10,202 nucleotides of DNA from Enterospora canceri (GCA_002087915.1 LWDP01000067.1:1-10202), one strand, 5' to 3'; positions 1 through 6,653 are shown, counted from the first letter of the stretch. The notes: generated by a model from the sequence alone, not told the origin. Made by a program: numbers and translations.

Positions 1-254
1 ATGACGTCATCGCAGTTGACGTATCCATCGAGTGTCTTTCTGAGACTGTTCCAGTCGAATGCCGCTGGATTGTCGAAGTCGTAGTCTCCTGCTTCACAGT
101 AGGCGAAGTTCTCCTCCTTGTAGTAGCAGTCGAGGGAGATCGAGGCAATTCGGAATCCAAGGAGACTCTTCTTCAGAAGTGTAGTGAAAGTTGTTTTACC
201 AGCACATGAACAGCCCTGAACCAGAACGAAGAGTGGTGCCCTACCATTTCCCAT
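1..254 (-). CDS. Uridine kinase-like protein, paralog 2 (3' part cut by window edge)
   Basis: Seen: reading leftward from an ATG at 254, 84 codons are open to the window edge. They carry a Walker A P-loop GCSCAGKT (residues 14-21), then SLDCYY (about 40-45) and YDFDNPAAFDW (about 58-68). This order, P-loop, D-x-YY and the DxDxPxAxD nucleoside-site segment, is that of uridine-cytidine kinases, which phosphorylate uridine/cytidine to UMP/CMP in cytosolic pyrimidine salvage. The protein matches the neighbour at 415-1539 along its length (QG-SC-GKT, DYDFDNPAA-DW, L-GY), so the two are tandem paralogs on the same strand, 160 bp apart. The start is set by CCC four bases upstream (259-261) and by alignment with the paralog's N-terminus. 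The LID region and C-terminus lie outside the window, so activity and exact substrate cannot be judged. A nicotinamide riboside kinase-like substrate is a less likely alternative. Confidence 0.82.
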   Translation of the reverse strand, partial: MGNGRAPLFVLVQGCSCAGKTTFTTLLKKSLLGFRIASISLDCYYKEENFAYCEAGDYDFDNPAAFDWNSLRKTLDGYVNCDDV

Positions 255-339
255 AAGTGGGATAAAATACAGTGAAATATAATATAGTAAAGTGTAGTGA
301 AATGAGTAAAATGGAATATTTTCTACCTAAATTGGTATT

Positions 340-401
340 ACAGTAGTAACAGTAGTAATGATAGTAACAGTAATAATAGTAACAGTAATAATAATAGCAA
401 C
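340..401. repeat. Degenerate AGT/AAC/AAT trinucleotide-type repeat in intergenic gap
   Basis: The 160-bp gap between the two uridine kinase genes (255-414) is AT-rich. Its part nearest the stop of the downstream-lying kinase consists of interrupted steps of AGTAAC, AGTAAT and AATAGT. This is a degenerate three-base-period microsatellite. The rest of the gap (255-339) holds only the CCC start context of the first gene and no recognisable gene. Confidence 0.7.
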
Positions 402-414
402 TTATTCAATCCAT

Positions 415-1539
415 TTACTCACGTCCAACCAGCCTCTCCTTCTTCTCCTTCTTCTCGAACTCGAATTCGTGCTCGAATCCAAGCTGAATCTCCTCAACCA
501 CGCCAAACTGGACGAACAGTCGCTCTGCAACTGCCCTGCATTCAGCCAGGTTGAATGTTCCACCAACTACGCGAATATCCGGCTCATTGTGCTCCGTGTA
601 AACCCATTTCTGGGTGGCTGGCCAAATCAGCGTCTCAAAGCGCGTCTCAAGCGACCGAGCAAACTCGGCCGAGCTGTCGCGGTACCTGCTTCCCGCATCC
701 CGCCTCATCCGAACTGCCTTCACCATCTCCTTCNTCTCCTTCTTCTCCTTCTTCTCGAACTCGAATTCGTGCTCGAATCCAAGCTGAATCTCCTCAACCA
801 CGCCAAACTGGACGAACAGTCGCTCTGCAACTGCCCTGCATTCAGCCAGGTTGAATGTTCCACCAACTACGCGAATATCCGGCTCATTGTGCTCCGTGTA
901 AACCCATTTCTGGGTGGCTGGCCAAATCAGCGTCTCAAAGCGCGTCTCAAGCGACCGAGCAAACTCGGCCGAGCTGTCGCGGTACCTGCTTCCCGCATCC
1001 CGCCTCATCCGAACTGCCTTCACCATCTCCTTCTCAAGGGTCATTTCTATTTTGATCACATCAAACAGCTCCCTGAAGGCGTGGGCGTTCTCGACGAAGG
1101 CGTCTGGGTTCCTCTCAGGCGGATTCCACGCACTCAGCCTGCTCGTGTCAAACACGGACCCGTTGAACAGGTTGAACGCGTAGATGCCCTCCAAAATGAT
1201 GATTTCCGGCCTACTGTTTCTGACTCGCTCGCTTCTCTCCCGATGCGTCGTGAAGTCGTACCGCTTCTCCACCACGAACTCGTCTCCATCCGCGTATCCG
1301 TGCAGGGCAGTGGCCAGCCCAGCCCAGTCCAGGGCGGCTGGGTTGTCGAAGTCGTACGAATCGGCCACCGTGTCGCGGTAGTTGAACTCAACTCCTCGAT
1401 AGTAGTCGTCAAGGCAGATCCGCTTCACGTTTCGCGTAATCTCCAAGTTCCCAGTCAAATAGTCGCCAAATGCCGTCTTTCCGGTGCACGAACTGCCCTG
1501 GATCAGCACCACGGCCGTCATTTTGCTCTCTCGTCCCAT
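415..1539 (-). CDS. Uridine(-cytidine) kinase, internally duplicated at an assembly gap
   Basis: Role (family knowledge): ATP/GTP-dependent phosphorylation of uridine/cytidine in cytosolic pyrimidine salvage. Seen: P-loop GSSCTGKT (residues 15-22), LDDYY (43-47), YDFDNPAALDW (62-72), YDFTTH (94-99), ILEGIYAF (115-122), a LID-like MRRDAGSRYRD (178-188), WPATQKWVY (206-214) and DIRVVGG (221-227). The start at 1539 has CCCC two bases upstream; a second in-frame ATG at 1521 would trim six residues and fits the paralog's N-terminus less well. As written the frame has 374 codons, but about 100 C-terminal residues (LID to the acidic-basic EFEKKEKKE tail) are present twice in frame, separated by one codon containing the N at 734. 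Removing one copy leaves an uninterrupted 274-aa kinase, the usual size for the family. I infer that the real gene is 274 aa. It lies next to its paralog and ends 160 bp before it. Confidence 0.85.
   Translation of the reverse strand: MGRESKMTAVVLIQGSSCTGKTAFGDYLTGNLEITRNVKRICLDDYYRGVEFNYRDTVADSYDFDNPAALDWAGLATALHGYADGDEFVVEKRYDFTTHRERSERVRNSRPEIIILEGIYAFNLFNGSVFDTSRLSAWNPPERNPDAFVENAHAFRELFDVIKIEMTLEKEMVKAVRMRRDAGSRYRDSSAEFARSLETRFETLIWPATQKWVYTEHNEPDIRVVGGTFNLAECRAVAERLFVQFGVVEEIQLGFEHEFEFEKKEKKEXKEMVKAVRMRRDAGSRYRDSSAEFARSLETRFETLIWPATQKWVYTEHNEPDIRVVGGTFNLAECRAVAERLFVQFGVVEEIQLGFEHEFEFEKKEKKERLVGRE
435..1033. repeat. Two identical 299-bp copies flanking a single N (probable scaffold join)
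   Basis: Bases 435-733 and 735-1033 read the same, with no difference seen by eye, and the only ambiguous base of the window (734) sits exactly between them. Both copies begin in a run of the 9-mer TCTCCTTCT, which codes for the Glu/Lys tail of the kinase on the minus strand. The same 9-mer lies at the end of the second copy (1026-1034). A single n between contig ends that really overlap is the mark some scaffolders leave. A true tandem duplication mediated by the 9-mer is the alternative. Confidence 0.9.
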
Positions 1540-1666
1540 TAGGGGCTACATTAAAATGATTCTTACTCTTTTCAGTGATGGATATTTTTAGATAAAAATG
1601 ACTACTAGCAAAGATCTATTGAATATTGTAGTTAATTTTGTGATCAATTACCCCTTAAAATGATGG

Positions 1667-1720
1667 TAGCTATCAATATCATTAGCTATCAATGTTGGTA
1701 GCTATCAATATTGATAGCTA
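1667..1720. repeat. 16-bp spaced direct repeats ending in a 22-bp perfect palindrome
   Basis: The 232-bp gap 1540-1771 has no convincing gene. It holds three copies of TAGCTATCAAT starting at 1667, 1683 and 1699, exactly 16 bp apart. The third is followed at once by its reverse complement ATTGATAGCTA (1710-1720), giving a perfect 22-bp palindrome at 1699-1720. Nearer the ligase stop is a twice-repeated CTACCACC (1753-1768). The region lies upstream of the uridine kinase start (1539) and downstream of the ligase stop (1772), so it could act in either gene's expression; no function is shown. Confidence 0.85.
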
Positions 1721-1771
1721 GTGATGTCATGGTGACAGATTGAAGTATATTGCTACCACCCTACCACCCTA

Positions 1772-3655
1772 TCAATTCCATTCGTCTGACCCTGACTCAT
1801 TTGCATCCTGTTTCATCCGTATCAGCTGTTGAGTTGTCGTGGCATCAGTGACTCCTTTTTCTGATCTAATTCGAACAAATCGTGGAAACCTGAGACTGAG
1901 TCCCCTCTCCAACAGGGTGGCTCCAGCTGCGTAGACGGGTGACTCGGAAATGGAGGCAGCCTTCACCTCCCAGACAGTCCCTTCCTCCACGAACACGTCT
2001 GGATCCTCCTTCACCACGAATCTCTTGCTTCTTCCCCCTGTTTTCAACTCATTTTTAATCTGCCTAAGAATCTCATCATCAAATCCAGTTCCAATCTTGC
2101 AACAGGCCTCAACCGTCTCATTCTCGTCGTTGTAGACGCCAAGGAGAAACCCACCGTAGAGTCCCGCCCTTCTTCCTCTCCCGTAGTACGCCCCCATCAC
2201 CACCAAATCAACTGAATCACCCAATCCATCCAAGTAGTCCTTCTTCAACTTGATCCACCTGTTTGATCGGTGAGACGGCCTATAGGGCGTATCAGTGTCC
2301 TTCAGCATCAGTCCCTCGCAACCAGATTCAACCGACTTCCCAAACAGCACCATCATTTTGTCAGTCGCCTCCTTTTCGAAGAGAGCGCCCTCAGCGAACT
2401 GAAACACCCCGGGAATCTCAGTGAAGTTGGCCCTGAGAATCTCACGACGCTCCTTCAGCGGCAGATCAAGCAGCTCCTGTCCGTCGTAGTAGATCAGGTC
2501 AAATGCAAAGACACAGACACCAACTGCTATTTCACCCACGTTCTTCCTCTTTCTGGTGCTCAGCACCTGAAATGGCTGAATTCGACCATTTGAGTACGCC
2601 ACCACCTCTCCATCAAGAATGAAGTCGCAGTCACTCAGCTTCACCCCTGCTACGTCCCTGTACTTCTCGCTGATATCCTCGTTGTTTCGGCTGAATATTT
2701 TGGTTAGGGGATGCACTTCACAGTTGTGGTTGTAGTGGTTACCATTTTCGTAGTTACCATTTTCATAGTTACTAATTTGACTACCATTTTCATAGTTACT
2801 AATTTGGTTACCATTTTCATAACTACCATTTTGACTACCACACCCTCCATGGATTTGTACTCGTTCTCCGTCGTACTTGAACTCGCCCAGGATGCCCTCG
2901 AACGTGGATGTCGCCCTCTCTGCGTCAGTCGTGGCCTTGGCCATCATCGGTCGAAGTGGAATCCCTGGCACAACCCCAATTTCCATTGACTCAAAATCAC
3001 CCCTGTTTTTGATCATCTGATTCACAAGGTACTCGAAATCCTGTCTCTTGCTGTACGCCTCCTTGATCAGCCCTGGATCGGCAGAGAAGGCAGTTGCTAA
3101 TCCAACCAGAACAGTCTGCAGTGCCAAACCAACCTTCAACTTGGTCTCAAGGAGTCTGATCAGAAACTTCGACTCAATTGGCGTACACCCCCGTATCACG
3201 GCCAGAATGGCCCTCTTCTTCTCGGCTGATGAGTTCTTGCCAGTCATCCGACAGAGTCCTCGCATCAGCCCAAAGACGTCACTCACCCCAAGTGCCCTCT
3301 CTTTCACCCGTATGAAACTGTTCAAATTCCCTGTTTTCTTGTGGTCTAAAATTATTGAGCCATAGTCCCCTCTTTTCTGGAACTCAGCCCTGATCTGCCT
3401 CAGATCGAGAGAGGTGCTCTCTCTGATGATTCCTAGGACAGTCGAGTCGCCTACGTTCATTTCCAGGGCGGAATACGGTGGATACGGTGCAGCAACACAC
3501 ATGCTCACCACCTCGTGCAATAGTGGTCCATTGGTGGCCAGAATGCGCCTGTAGTAGCCAGAGAGGATGGCCTGGATCTCAATTCGGCTCGACGTCTCCT
3601 CAATCAGCTGCATTGTCTCCGCAAACTCCCTGAATCCTGTTTCTTCACCCTGCAT
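1772..3655 (-). CDS. LIG1: ATP-dependent DNA ligase I
   Basis: Role: seals nicks through an enzyme-adenylate intermediate, joining Okazaki fragments and completing excision repair in the nucleus. Seen in the 627-aa protein: an N-terminal DNA-binding domain (about 8-220, opening FAETMQLIEETSSRIEI as in ligase I); nucleotidyltransferase motif I KYDGER (260-265, K260 the adenylated lysine); motif III ILDGEVVAY (346-354); FAFDLIYYDG (383-392); motif IV EGLMLK (447-452); motif V WIKLKKDYLDG (467-477); then the OB domain with GRGRRAG, GGFLLGVY, WEVK and SLRFPRF. All catalytic motifs are intact. The start at 3655 is chosen because homology begins just after it and CCC lies five bases upstream; the frame continues open further upstream, but only antisense to SEC24. 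The N-terminal PCNA-binding and regulatory tail of larger ligases is missing, in keeping with genome reduction. Residues about 272-312 are an unusual Asn/Tyr-rich insert. It is divergent from SEC24 across 35 bp. Confidence 0.97.
   Translation of the reverse strand: MQGEETGFREFAETMQLIEETSSRIEIQAILSGYYRRILATNGPLLHEVVSMCVAAPYPPYSALEMNVGDSTVLGIIRESTSLDLRQIRAEFQKRGDYGSIILDHKKTGNLNSFIRVKERALGVSDVFGLMRGLCRMTGKNSSAEKKRAILAVIRGCTPIESKFLIRLLETKLKVGLALQTVLVGLATAFSADPGLIKEAYSKRQDFEYLVNQMIKNRGDFESMEIGVVPGIPLRPMMAKATTDAERATSTFEGILGEFKYDGERVQIHGGCGSQNGSYENGNQISNYENGSQISNYENGNYENGNHYNHNCEVHPLTKIFSRNNEDISEKYRDVAGVKLSDCDFILDGEVVAYSNGRIQPFQVLSTRKRKNVGEIAVGVCVFAFDLIYYDGQELLDLPLKERREILRANFTEIPGVFQFAEGALFEKEATDKMMVLFGKSVESGCEGLMLKDTDTPYRPSHRSNRWIKLKKDYLDGLGDSVDLVVMGAYYGRGRRAGLYGGFLLGVYNDENETVEACCKIGTGFDDEILRQIKNELKTGGRSKRFVVKEDPDVFVEEGTVWEVKAASISESPVYAAGATLLERGLSLRFPRFVRIRSEKGVTDATTTQQLIRMKQDANESGSDEWN
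2720..2842 (-). repeat. Asn/Tyr/Gly-rich tandem repeat insert within the ligase gene
   Basis: Just after motif I of the ligase (KYDGERVQIH, about residues 260-269), roughly 40 residues of low-complexity sequence replace what is normally a short turn before the KIFSRN segment. The core is repeats of NYENG and QISNYENG. On the plus strand the DNA shows repeated units of TACCATTTTCATAGT and relatives. The frame is kept, and the flanking conserved strands are intact on both sides. Confidence 0.85.
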
Positions 3656-3690
3656 AAAATGGGTGATTCTTGTTTTCTTTTTACCCCAAA
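3656..3690. promoter_or_regulatory. 35-bp divergent promoter between ligase and SEC24
   Basis: Only 35 bp separate the two divergent ATGs. Each side carries its own start-proximal motif: GGG at 3661-3663 (CCC-ATTTT-ATG for the ligase on the minus strand) and CCCC at 3684-3687 (CCCC-AAA-ATG for SEC24). A pyrimidine-rich TTGTTTTCTTTTT stretch lies between them. There is no TATA box. Both transcripts must start within these bases or inside the opposite gene. Confidence 0.65.
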
Positions 3691-5619
3691 ATGAGTGACG
3701 CAAACAAGGAGCGAAACAGCTGCGTCTCAGCCAACGTGGGCGGGACGATCCACGTCGTGGCCGACTTCGACCGCAACGAGTCGCAGATCCAGGCCATTCC
3801 GCTCCACAGGTGCACGAACTGCCAGGGCTACCTGAACTGCTTCTGCGAGGTTGTCTCGCCTGGATTGAAGTGGCAGTGTGTCCTCTGCAAAAGGGTGAAT
3901 GTGGTGACTGATCCATTTGTGTACCGTGACAATGCGTACAGACAGGCTGAGGCAGTCGAAGACTACAACAGAAGGACATTTGAGTTTGTTCCCCTTGTTG
4001 ACGATGTCTACGAAATTGAGGCACCTGAGAACTTCAGCATCAAAACGACTGAGCCACCTGCCCTTGTTTTCGTAGTCGACTGCTCCCTGGAAGCCAGGAG
4101 ATGCGGGCTGCTTGAAAGTGTCCTGGACTCGGTGAAGGAGTCGCTGGAGCACGCAATCAGCACCAACTGCTACGACGCACGCAGCCGAGTCGCCTTCTTC
4201 TTCTACGCCGAACACGCCTACGTTCTGAACAGAAATGGATCAATAACTTGCGTGACTGGGCCAATGCCAATAATGCTGAAGGAGGAGATGAGTTTCAACC
4301 TCTACGAGGAGACTAAGGCCGTTCTGGCTGGGATGGAGGGCGTCCTAGGCCACTTTGGTCGAATCGAGTCGGGTCACACGAATCTGCTTGCGGCTGTTCA
4401 GCTGGCTGCGACTGCCTTCAGGTCTGGAACAATCTACGCCTTCATTTCGTCAATGCCAAATTCAGGAATTGGTGCCCTGAAACAGAAGAGCACCCTTCTT
4501 CCCCACGAGGAGTACGCGAAGACAGGGAGGATCCTGAACAGCCGAAACATCTCCCTGAGCCTCTACATGTGCACCAGAATGCCACTGGAATACGCCCAGA
4601 TGAGGCCACTGGTAGTGGGAGGCGGACAGGTCTACCACTACGCCAACTACGATGGGACTGATCCAGTCTACGTCGAGAAGCTTCACAGTGATCTACGAAA
4701 CCAGATTTGTAGCAAAACAGCCTACAACGCCTTGCTCCGAATCAGGTGCTCAGATGGGGCAGGAGTCAGACACGTATTCGGAAACTGCATCGAAAGAGGA
4801 AACAACCTCTTTGGCTACCCAAATTACAGTCCATCTCATTCAATCTGCTTCAACGTGGATGTGGGGACTAGAAGTGAGCCAGTCTACTTTCAGATGGCAA
4901 TGATTCGCGTGAATCAGCTTGGAATCAAGACGATCAAGGTTCAGACAATCAGGGCAAATGGATCAGAGGGAGGAGACCCGCTCTACTCGGCCATGGGCTG
5001 CTTCCAAAATGCAGTTGAGAAGGAGCTCGTCAAACAGGGGACTGGTCGCGTCTTCCTGGACCAGTCACTGAAGACGCTCTTCAGCACCGGTCTCGATAAG
5101 ACCGCCCTATCAACCTACTTTTCAGCCTACTCAAAGAATCTCGTTCTGGACCAGTCGATTTCATCTGATTTCAGGGCGTATTACGCGTATCTCTTCACCA
5201 ACTCATCAATTGAGGTGTTGGCGGCCATGTCGTATCCAACACTGATCAATGTCGCAGACGCAGAGGTGGCTCTGCCGCTGAGCCAGGCCTCCTTGGTCTC
5301 AGATGGCCTCTATTTGATGGATTCTGGGGTGAACTTGTATTTGTACGCTGGTGAGGGATACGACACCAGGGGGCTGTTCAGCGAGGAGGTGACGAGTGGC
5401 GTGACGCTCTTCGACTGCTTCTCAGACAACGAGCTGGGCAGATACGTCGGGGAGCTGATTTCGTATTTCACAGAAAGAAGAGCCATTAAACCACGGTACA
5501 TTCTGGTGCTGGAGAATGAGAAGTCGTCCTATGGTGAGATATTCAGGAAGCACCTCTACGATGACCCAATGAGGGGGTTGCCTAGTGCAATGGAGTACTA
5601 CAATAGAAACATAAATTAA
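3691..5619 (+). CDS. SEC24: COPII coat protein Sec24
   Basis: Role: Sec24 is the cargo-binding subunit of the COPII inner coat. It pairs with Sec23 on Sar1-GTP at ER exit sites to bud vesicles toward the Golgi. Seen in 642 aa: zinc finger C41-x2-C44 ... C63-x2-C66 followed by KRVN, as in Sec24; the TFEFV segment; a trunk (vWA-like) domain starting PPALVFVVDCS (122-132); GGGQVYHYANYDG (about 310-322); beta-sandwich opening LLRIRCSDG (about 349) with GNCIERGNNLFGYPN; a helical region; and a gelsolin-like domain with DGLYLMDSGVNLYLYAG (about 538-554). The RVN and GGQVYHY signatures favour Sec24 over its relative Sec23. The long disordered N-terminus of yeast and animal Sec24 is absent, which explains the short length. 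The start at 3691 has CCCC three bases upstream; an upstream TTG in frame was not used. A small gene follows after 12 bp. Confidence 0.94.
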   Translation: MSDANKERNSCVSANVGGTIHVVADFDRNESQIQAIPLHRCTNCQGYLNCFCEVVSPGLKWQCVLCKRVNVVTDPFVYRDNAYRQAEAVEDYNRRTFEFVPLVDDVYEIEAPENFSIKTTEPPALVFVVDCSLEARRCGLLESVLDSVKESLEHAISTNCYDARSRVAFFFYAEHAYVLNRNGSITCVTGPMPIMLKEEMSFNLYEETKAVLAGMEGVLGHFGRIESGHTNLLAAVQLAATAFRSGTIYAFISSMPNSGIGALKQKSTLLPHEEYAKTGRILNSRNISLSLYMCTRMPLEYAQMRPLVVGGGQVYHYANYDGTDPVYVEKLHSDLRNQICSKTAYNALLRIRCSDGAGVRHVFGNCIERGNNLFGYPNYSPSHSICFNVDVGTRSEPVYFQMAMIRVNQLGIKTIKVQTIRANGSEGGDPLYSAMGCFQNAVEKELVKQGTGRVFLDQSLKTLFSTGLDKTALSTYFSAYSKNLVLDQSISSDFRAYYAYLFTNSSIEVLAAMSYPTLINVADAEVALPLSQASLVSDGLYLMDSGVNLYLYAGEGYDTRGLFSEEVTSGVTLFDCFSDNELGRYVGELISYFTERRAIKPRYILVLENEKSSYGEIFRKHLYDDPMRGLPSAMEYYNRNIN

Positions 5620-5631
5620 GAGGGTGTAAGA

Positions 5632-5853
5632 ATGTTACGTAAAATAGCCTTATTTCAGATGCATAAGAAACAGATTAGCGAATTACTGGATGACATTCTG
5701 GGGGACTATTCTGAGATAATTGAGGCATTTGCAGCCACGGGAAGCAGGAGAGAGGAGGTTGAGGCATTGGTGAATGCCAGGATGAGATGCATGGGATTGA
5801 ATAACAAAATTTGTGAAATATTCAAGTTATTAGTGGAAATGAAGTACAACTAG
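5632..5853 (+). CDS. Unidentified 73-aa helical protein
   Basis: Not recognised. The frame starts 12 bp after the SEC24 stop, with GGG seven bases before its ATG (5622-5624), the same context as the other genes here, and a short Lys/Glu-rich product with regular leucine and isoleucine spacing (for example QISELLDDILGDYSEIIEAF at residues 14-33 and NNKICEIFKLLVEM at 57-70). It is predicted by eye to be almost all alpha-helix, probably two helices that could form a coiled coil. There is no signal peptide, membrane segment or metal-binding motif. The size and pattern recall small subunits of helical assemblies (DASH/kinetochore or Mediator), but no specific signature supports a choice. It is likely to be transcribed in the same direction as, and possibly read through from, SEC24. 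Confidence 0.6.
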   Translation: MLRKIALFQMHKKQISELLDDILGDYSEIIEAFAATGSRREEVEALVNARMRCMGLNNKICEIFKLLVEMKYN

Positions 5854-5862
5854 GGTGTGGTA

Positions 5863-5915
5863 GTAGTTACAGTAGTTGATTATATAGCTACCACTATAAC
5901 TACTTACATAACTAC
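5863..5915. repeat. Imperfect inverted repeat in intergenic gap
   Basis: The 76-bp gap 5854-5929 contains GTAGTTACAGTAGTT (5863-5877) and, 20 bases later, AACTACTTACATAACTAC (5898-5915). These are reverse complements apart from a three-base insertion and could pair as a hairpin. Between them ATAGCTACCA (5884-5893) is the reverse complement of a 10-mer found twice in the repeat region at 1664-1705. It lies upstream of the start at 5930 and downstream of the stop at 5853. Confidence 0.5.
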
Positions 5916-5929
5916 TCAAATTATTACCC

Positions 5930-6157
5930 ATGCCTATTAACTCTCCTGTGAAAGTGCTTCGTGGTTCAGCTGGTAGAAACCACCACGACAAACTGTCTAA
6001 GAAGAACAAGAAGACAAAGTCACTCCTTCTCTCTCCTATTGAAATACAGCAGATTGTATCAGACAAAATTAAGAGGATACTGAAACAGTCAACAAATGAC
6101 GAACAAGGCGATGTGCGACCTGGAGACGAGGATATTCGATTTGGACCTGTTGGTTGA
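5930..6157 (+). CDS. 75-aa basic frame overlapping the SNARE gene; possibly its N-terminus
   Basis: No family is recognised. The frame has a strong start context: CCC directly abuts the ATG (5927-5929), as at the 7179 start. Residues 1-35 are basic and low in structure (KLSKKNKKTK), and about 36-55 form an amphipathic helix (SPIEIQQIVSDKIKRILKQ). The last 20 residues run out of frame through the start of the syntaxin-like frame (6096) and look less natural (GDEDIRFGPVG). Two readings are possible. It may be a separate small gene overlapping the next by 62 bp. Or residues 1 to about 55 may be the true N-terminus of the SNARE, separated by a +1 frame break between about 6081 and 6157. The second is favoured because the SNARE frame has no CCC/GGG before its own first ATG. 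Confidence 0.45.
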   Translation: MPINSPVKVLRGSAGRNHHDKLSKKNKKTKSLLLSPIEIQQIVSDKIKRILKQSTNDEQGDVRPGDEDIRFGPVG

Positions 6158-6605
6158 TGACTACGTGCAGAATAAGGGGAAAGAAGACGGATGTGAAGCA
6201 GAATCAGAAATAAACAGTCAGATCATAGCCATTGATTCAGTGATAAGCAGCACCAATTTGCCTCGGTCTACGAGTCGGATGTTTCTGAACAGCAAGTTGA
6301 AGTACCTTGATACGTACACGGATCACACGTACTACGAGACAGTTCGTAGGAGCAGCAATCTGGATAAAATATACGATGATGCAAATGAAATAGCAGAAAT
6401 AACAGAATACCTGAATAAGACGGTGATATCACAGGATGAGCTGATTGATGGAGTATGCAACTTCATGGTGCAGGCTGAGAATGATACGAGAGAGGCAACT
6501 GCTGAATTGGATCGAGCAAATGCAAGAGAAGTGGGGAGGATGAAAGTGTACAGAATAATATTTGTGATAATTGGGCTGATTATCGGGTACGGAATAATAC
6601 GGTGA
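6096..6605 (+). CDS. Syntaxin-like Qa-SNARE, tail-anchored
   Basis: Role: Qa-SNAREs contribute one glutamine helix to the four-helix bundle that fuses vesicles with a target membrane. Seen in 169 aa: an N-terminal helical part (residues 5-85, LETRIFDLDLLVDDYV and others); a SNARE motif at about 90-145 with heptad hydrophobics; the zero-layer glutamine Q113 in VISQDELIDGV, which lines up with the Q-x-E-x-ID core of syntaxins; a short basic linker; and one C-terminal transmembrane segment (about 151-168, VYRIIFVIIGLIIGYGII) ending in Arg. This is a typical tail-anchored cytosol-facing topology. Which organelle it serves cannot be told. The N-terminal Habc domain is incomplete if the start is at 6096, and that ATG lacks the CCC/GGG context found at the other genes, so the coding region may begin at 5930 through a frame change. 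An AATAAA follows 43 bases after the stop. Confidence 0.8.
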   Translation: MTNKAMCDLETRIFDLDLLVDDYVQNKGKEDGCEAESEINSQIIAIDSVISSTNLPRSTSRMFLNSKLKYLDTYTDHTYYETVRRSSNLDKIYDDANEIAEITEYLNKTVISQDELIDGVCNFMVQAENDTREATAELDRANAREVGRMKVYRIIFVIIGLIIGYGIIR

Positions 6606-6647
6606 TGGTGCCATTTAATGGTGTCATCCTAGGAAGAGTATTTTATG

Positions 6648-6653
6648 AATAAA
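6648..6653 (+). terminator. Possible polyadenylation signal AATAAA
   Basis: AATAAA lies 43 bp past the SNARE stop, in the 73-bp convergent gap 6606-6678. It has the canonical eukaryotic signal sequence, but a chance match in AT-rich DNA is quite possible. Nothing else was seen in this gap. Confidence 0.35.

Noticed and set aside
358..1542. 394-codon plus-strand frame over the uridine kinase
   Set aside because: Antisense to the P-loop and LID motifs; its repeated leucine runs come from the EKK tail codons.
1660..1701. ATG after TTACCCCTTAAA at 1660, a start-like context
   Set aside because: It yields only 13 codons before TAG and runs through the repeats; at most a decayed gene start.
3656..4024. 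Upstream extension of the ligase frame to 4024
   Set aside because: It lies antisense to the conserved SEC24 N-terminus, has no ligase homology and no CCC/GGG start; ligase similarity begins at 3655.
3727..4215. 162-codon minus-strand frame inside SEC24
   Set aside because: It overlaps the zinc-finger and trunk coding region of SEC24 and shows no family motif; a shadow of the real gene.
6056..6088. Intron (GTATC...CAG) reconciling the two SNARE frames
   Set aside because: The 33-nt length would not change frame, and no usual GTAAGT-type 5' site is present.
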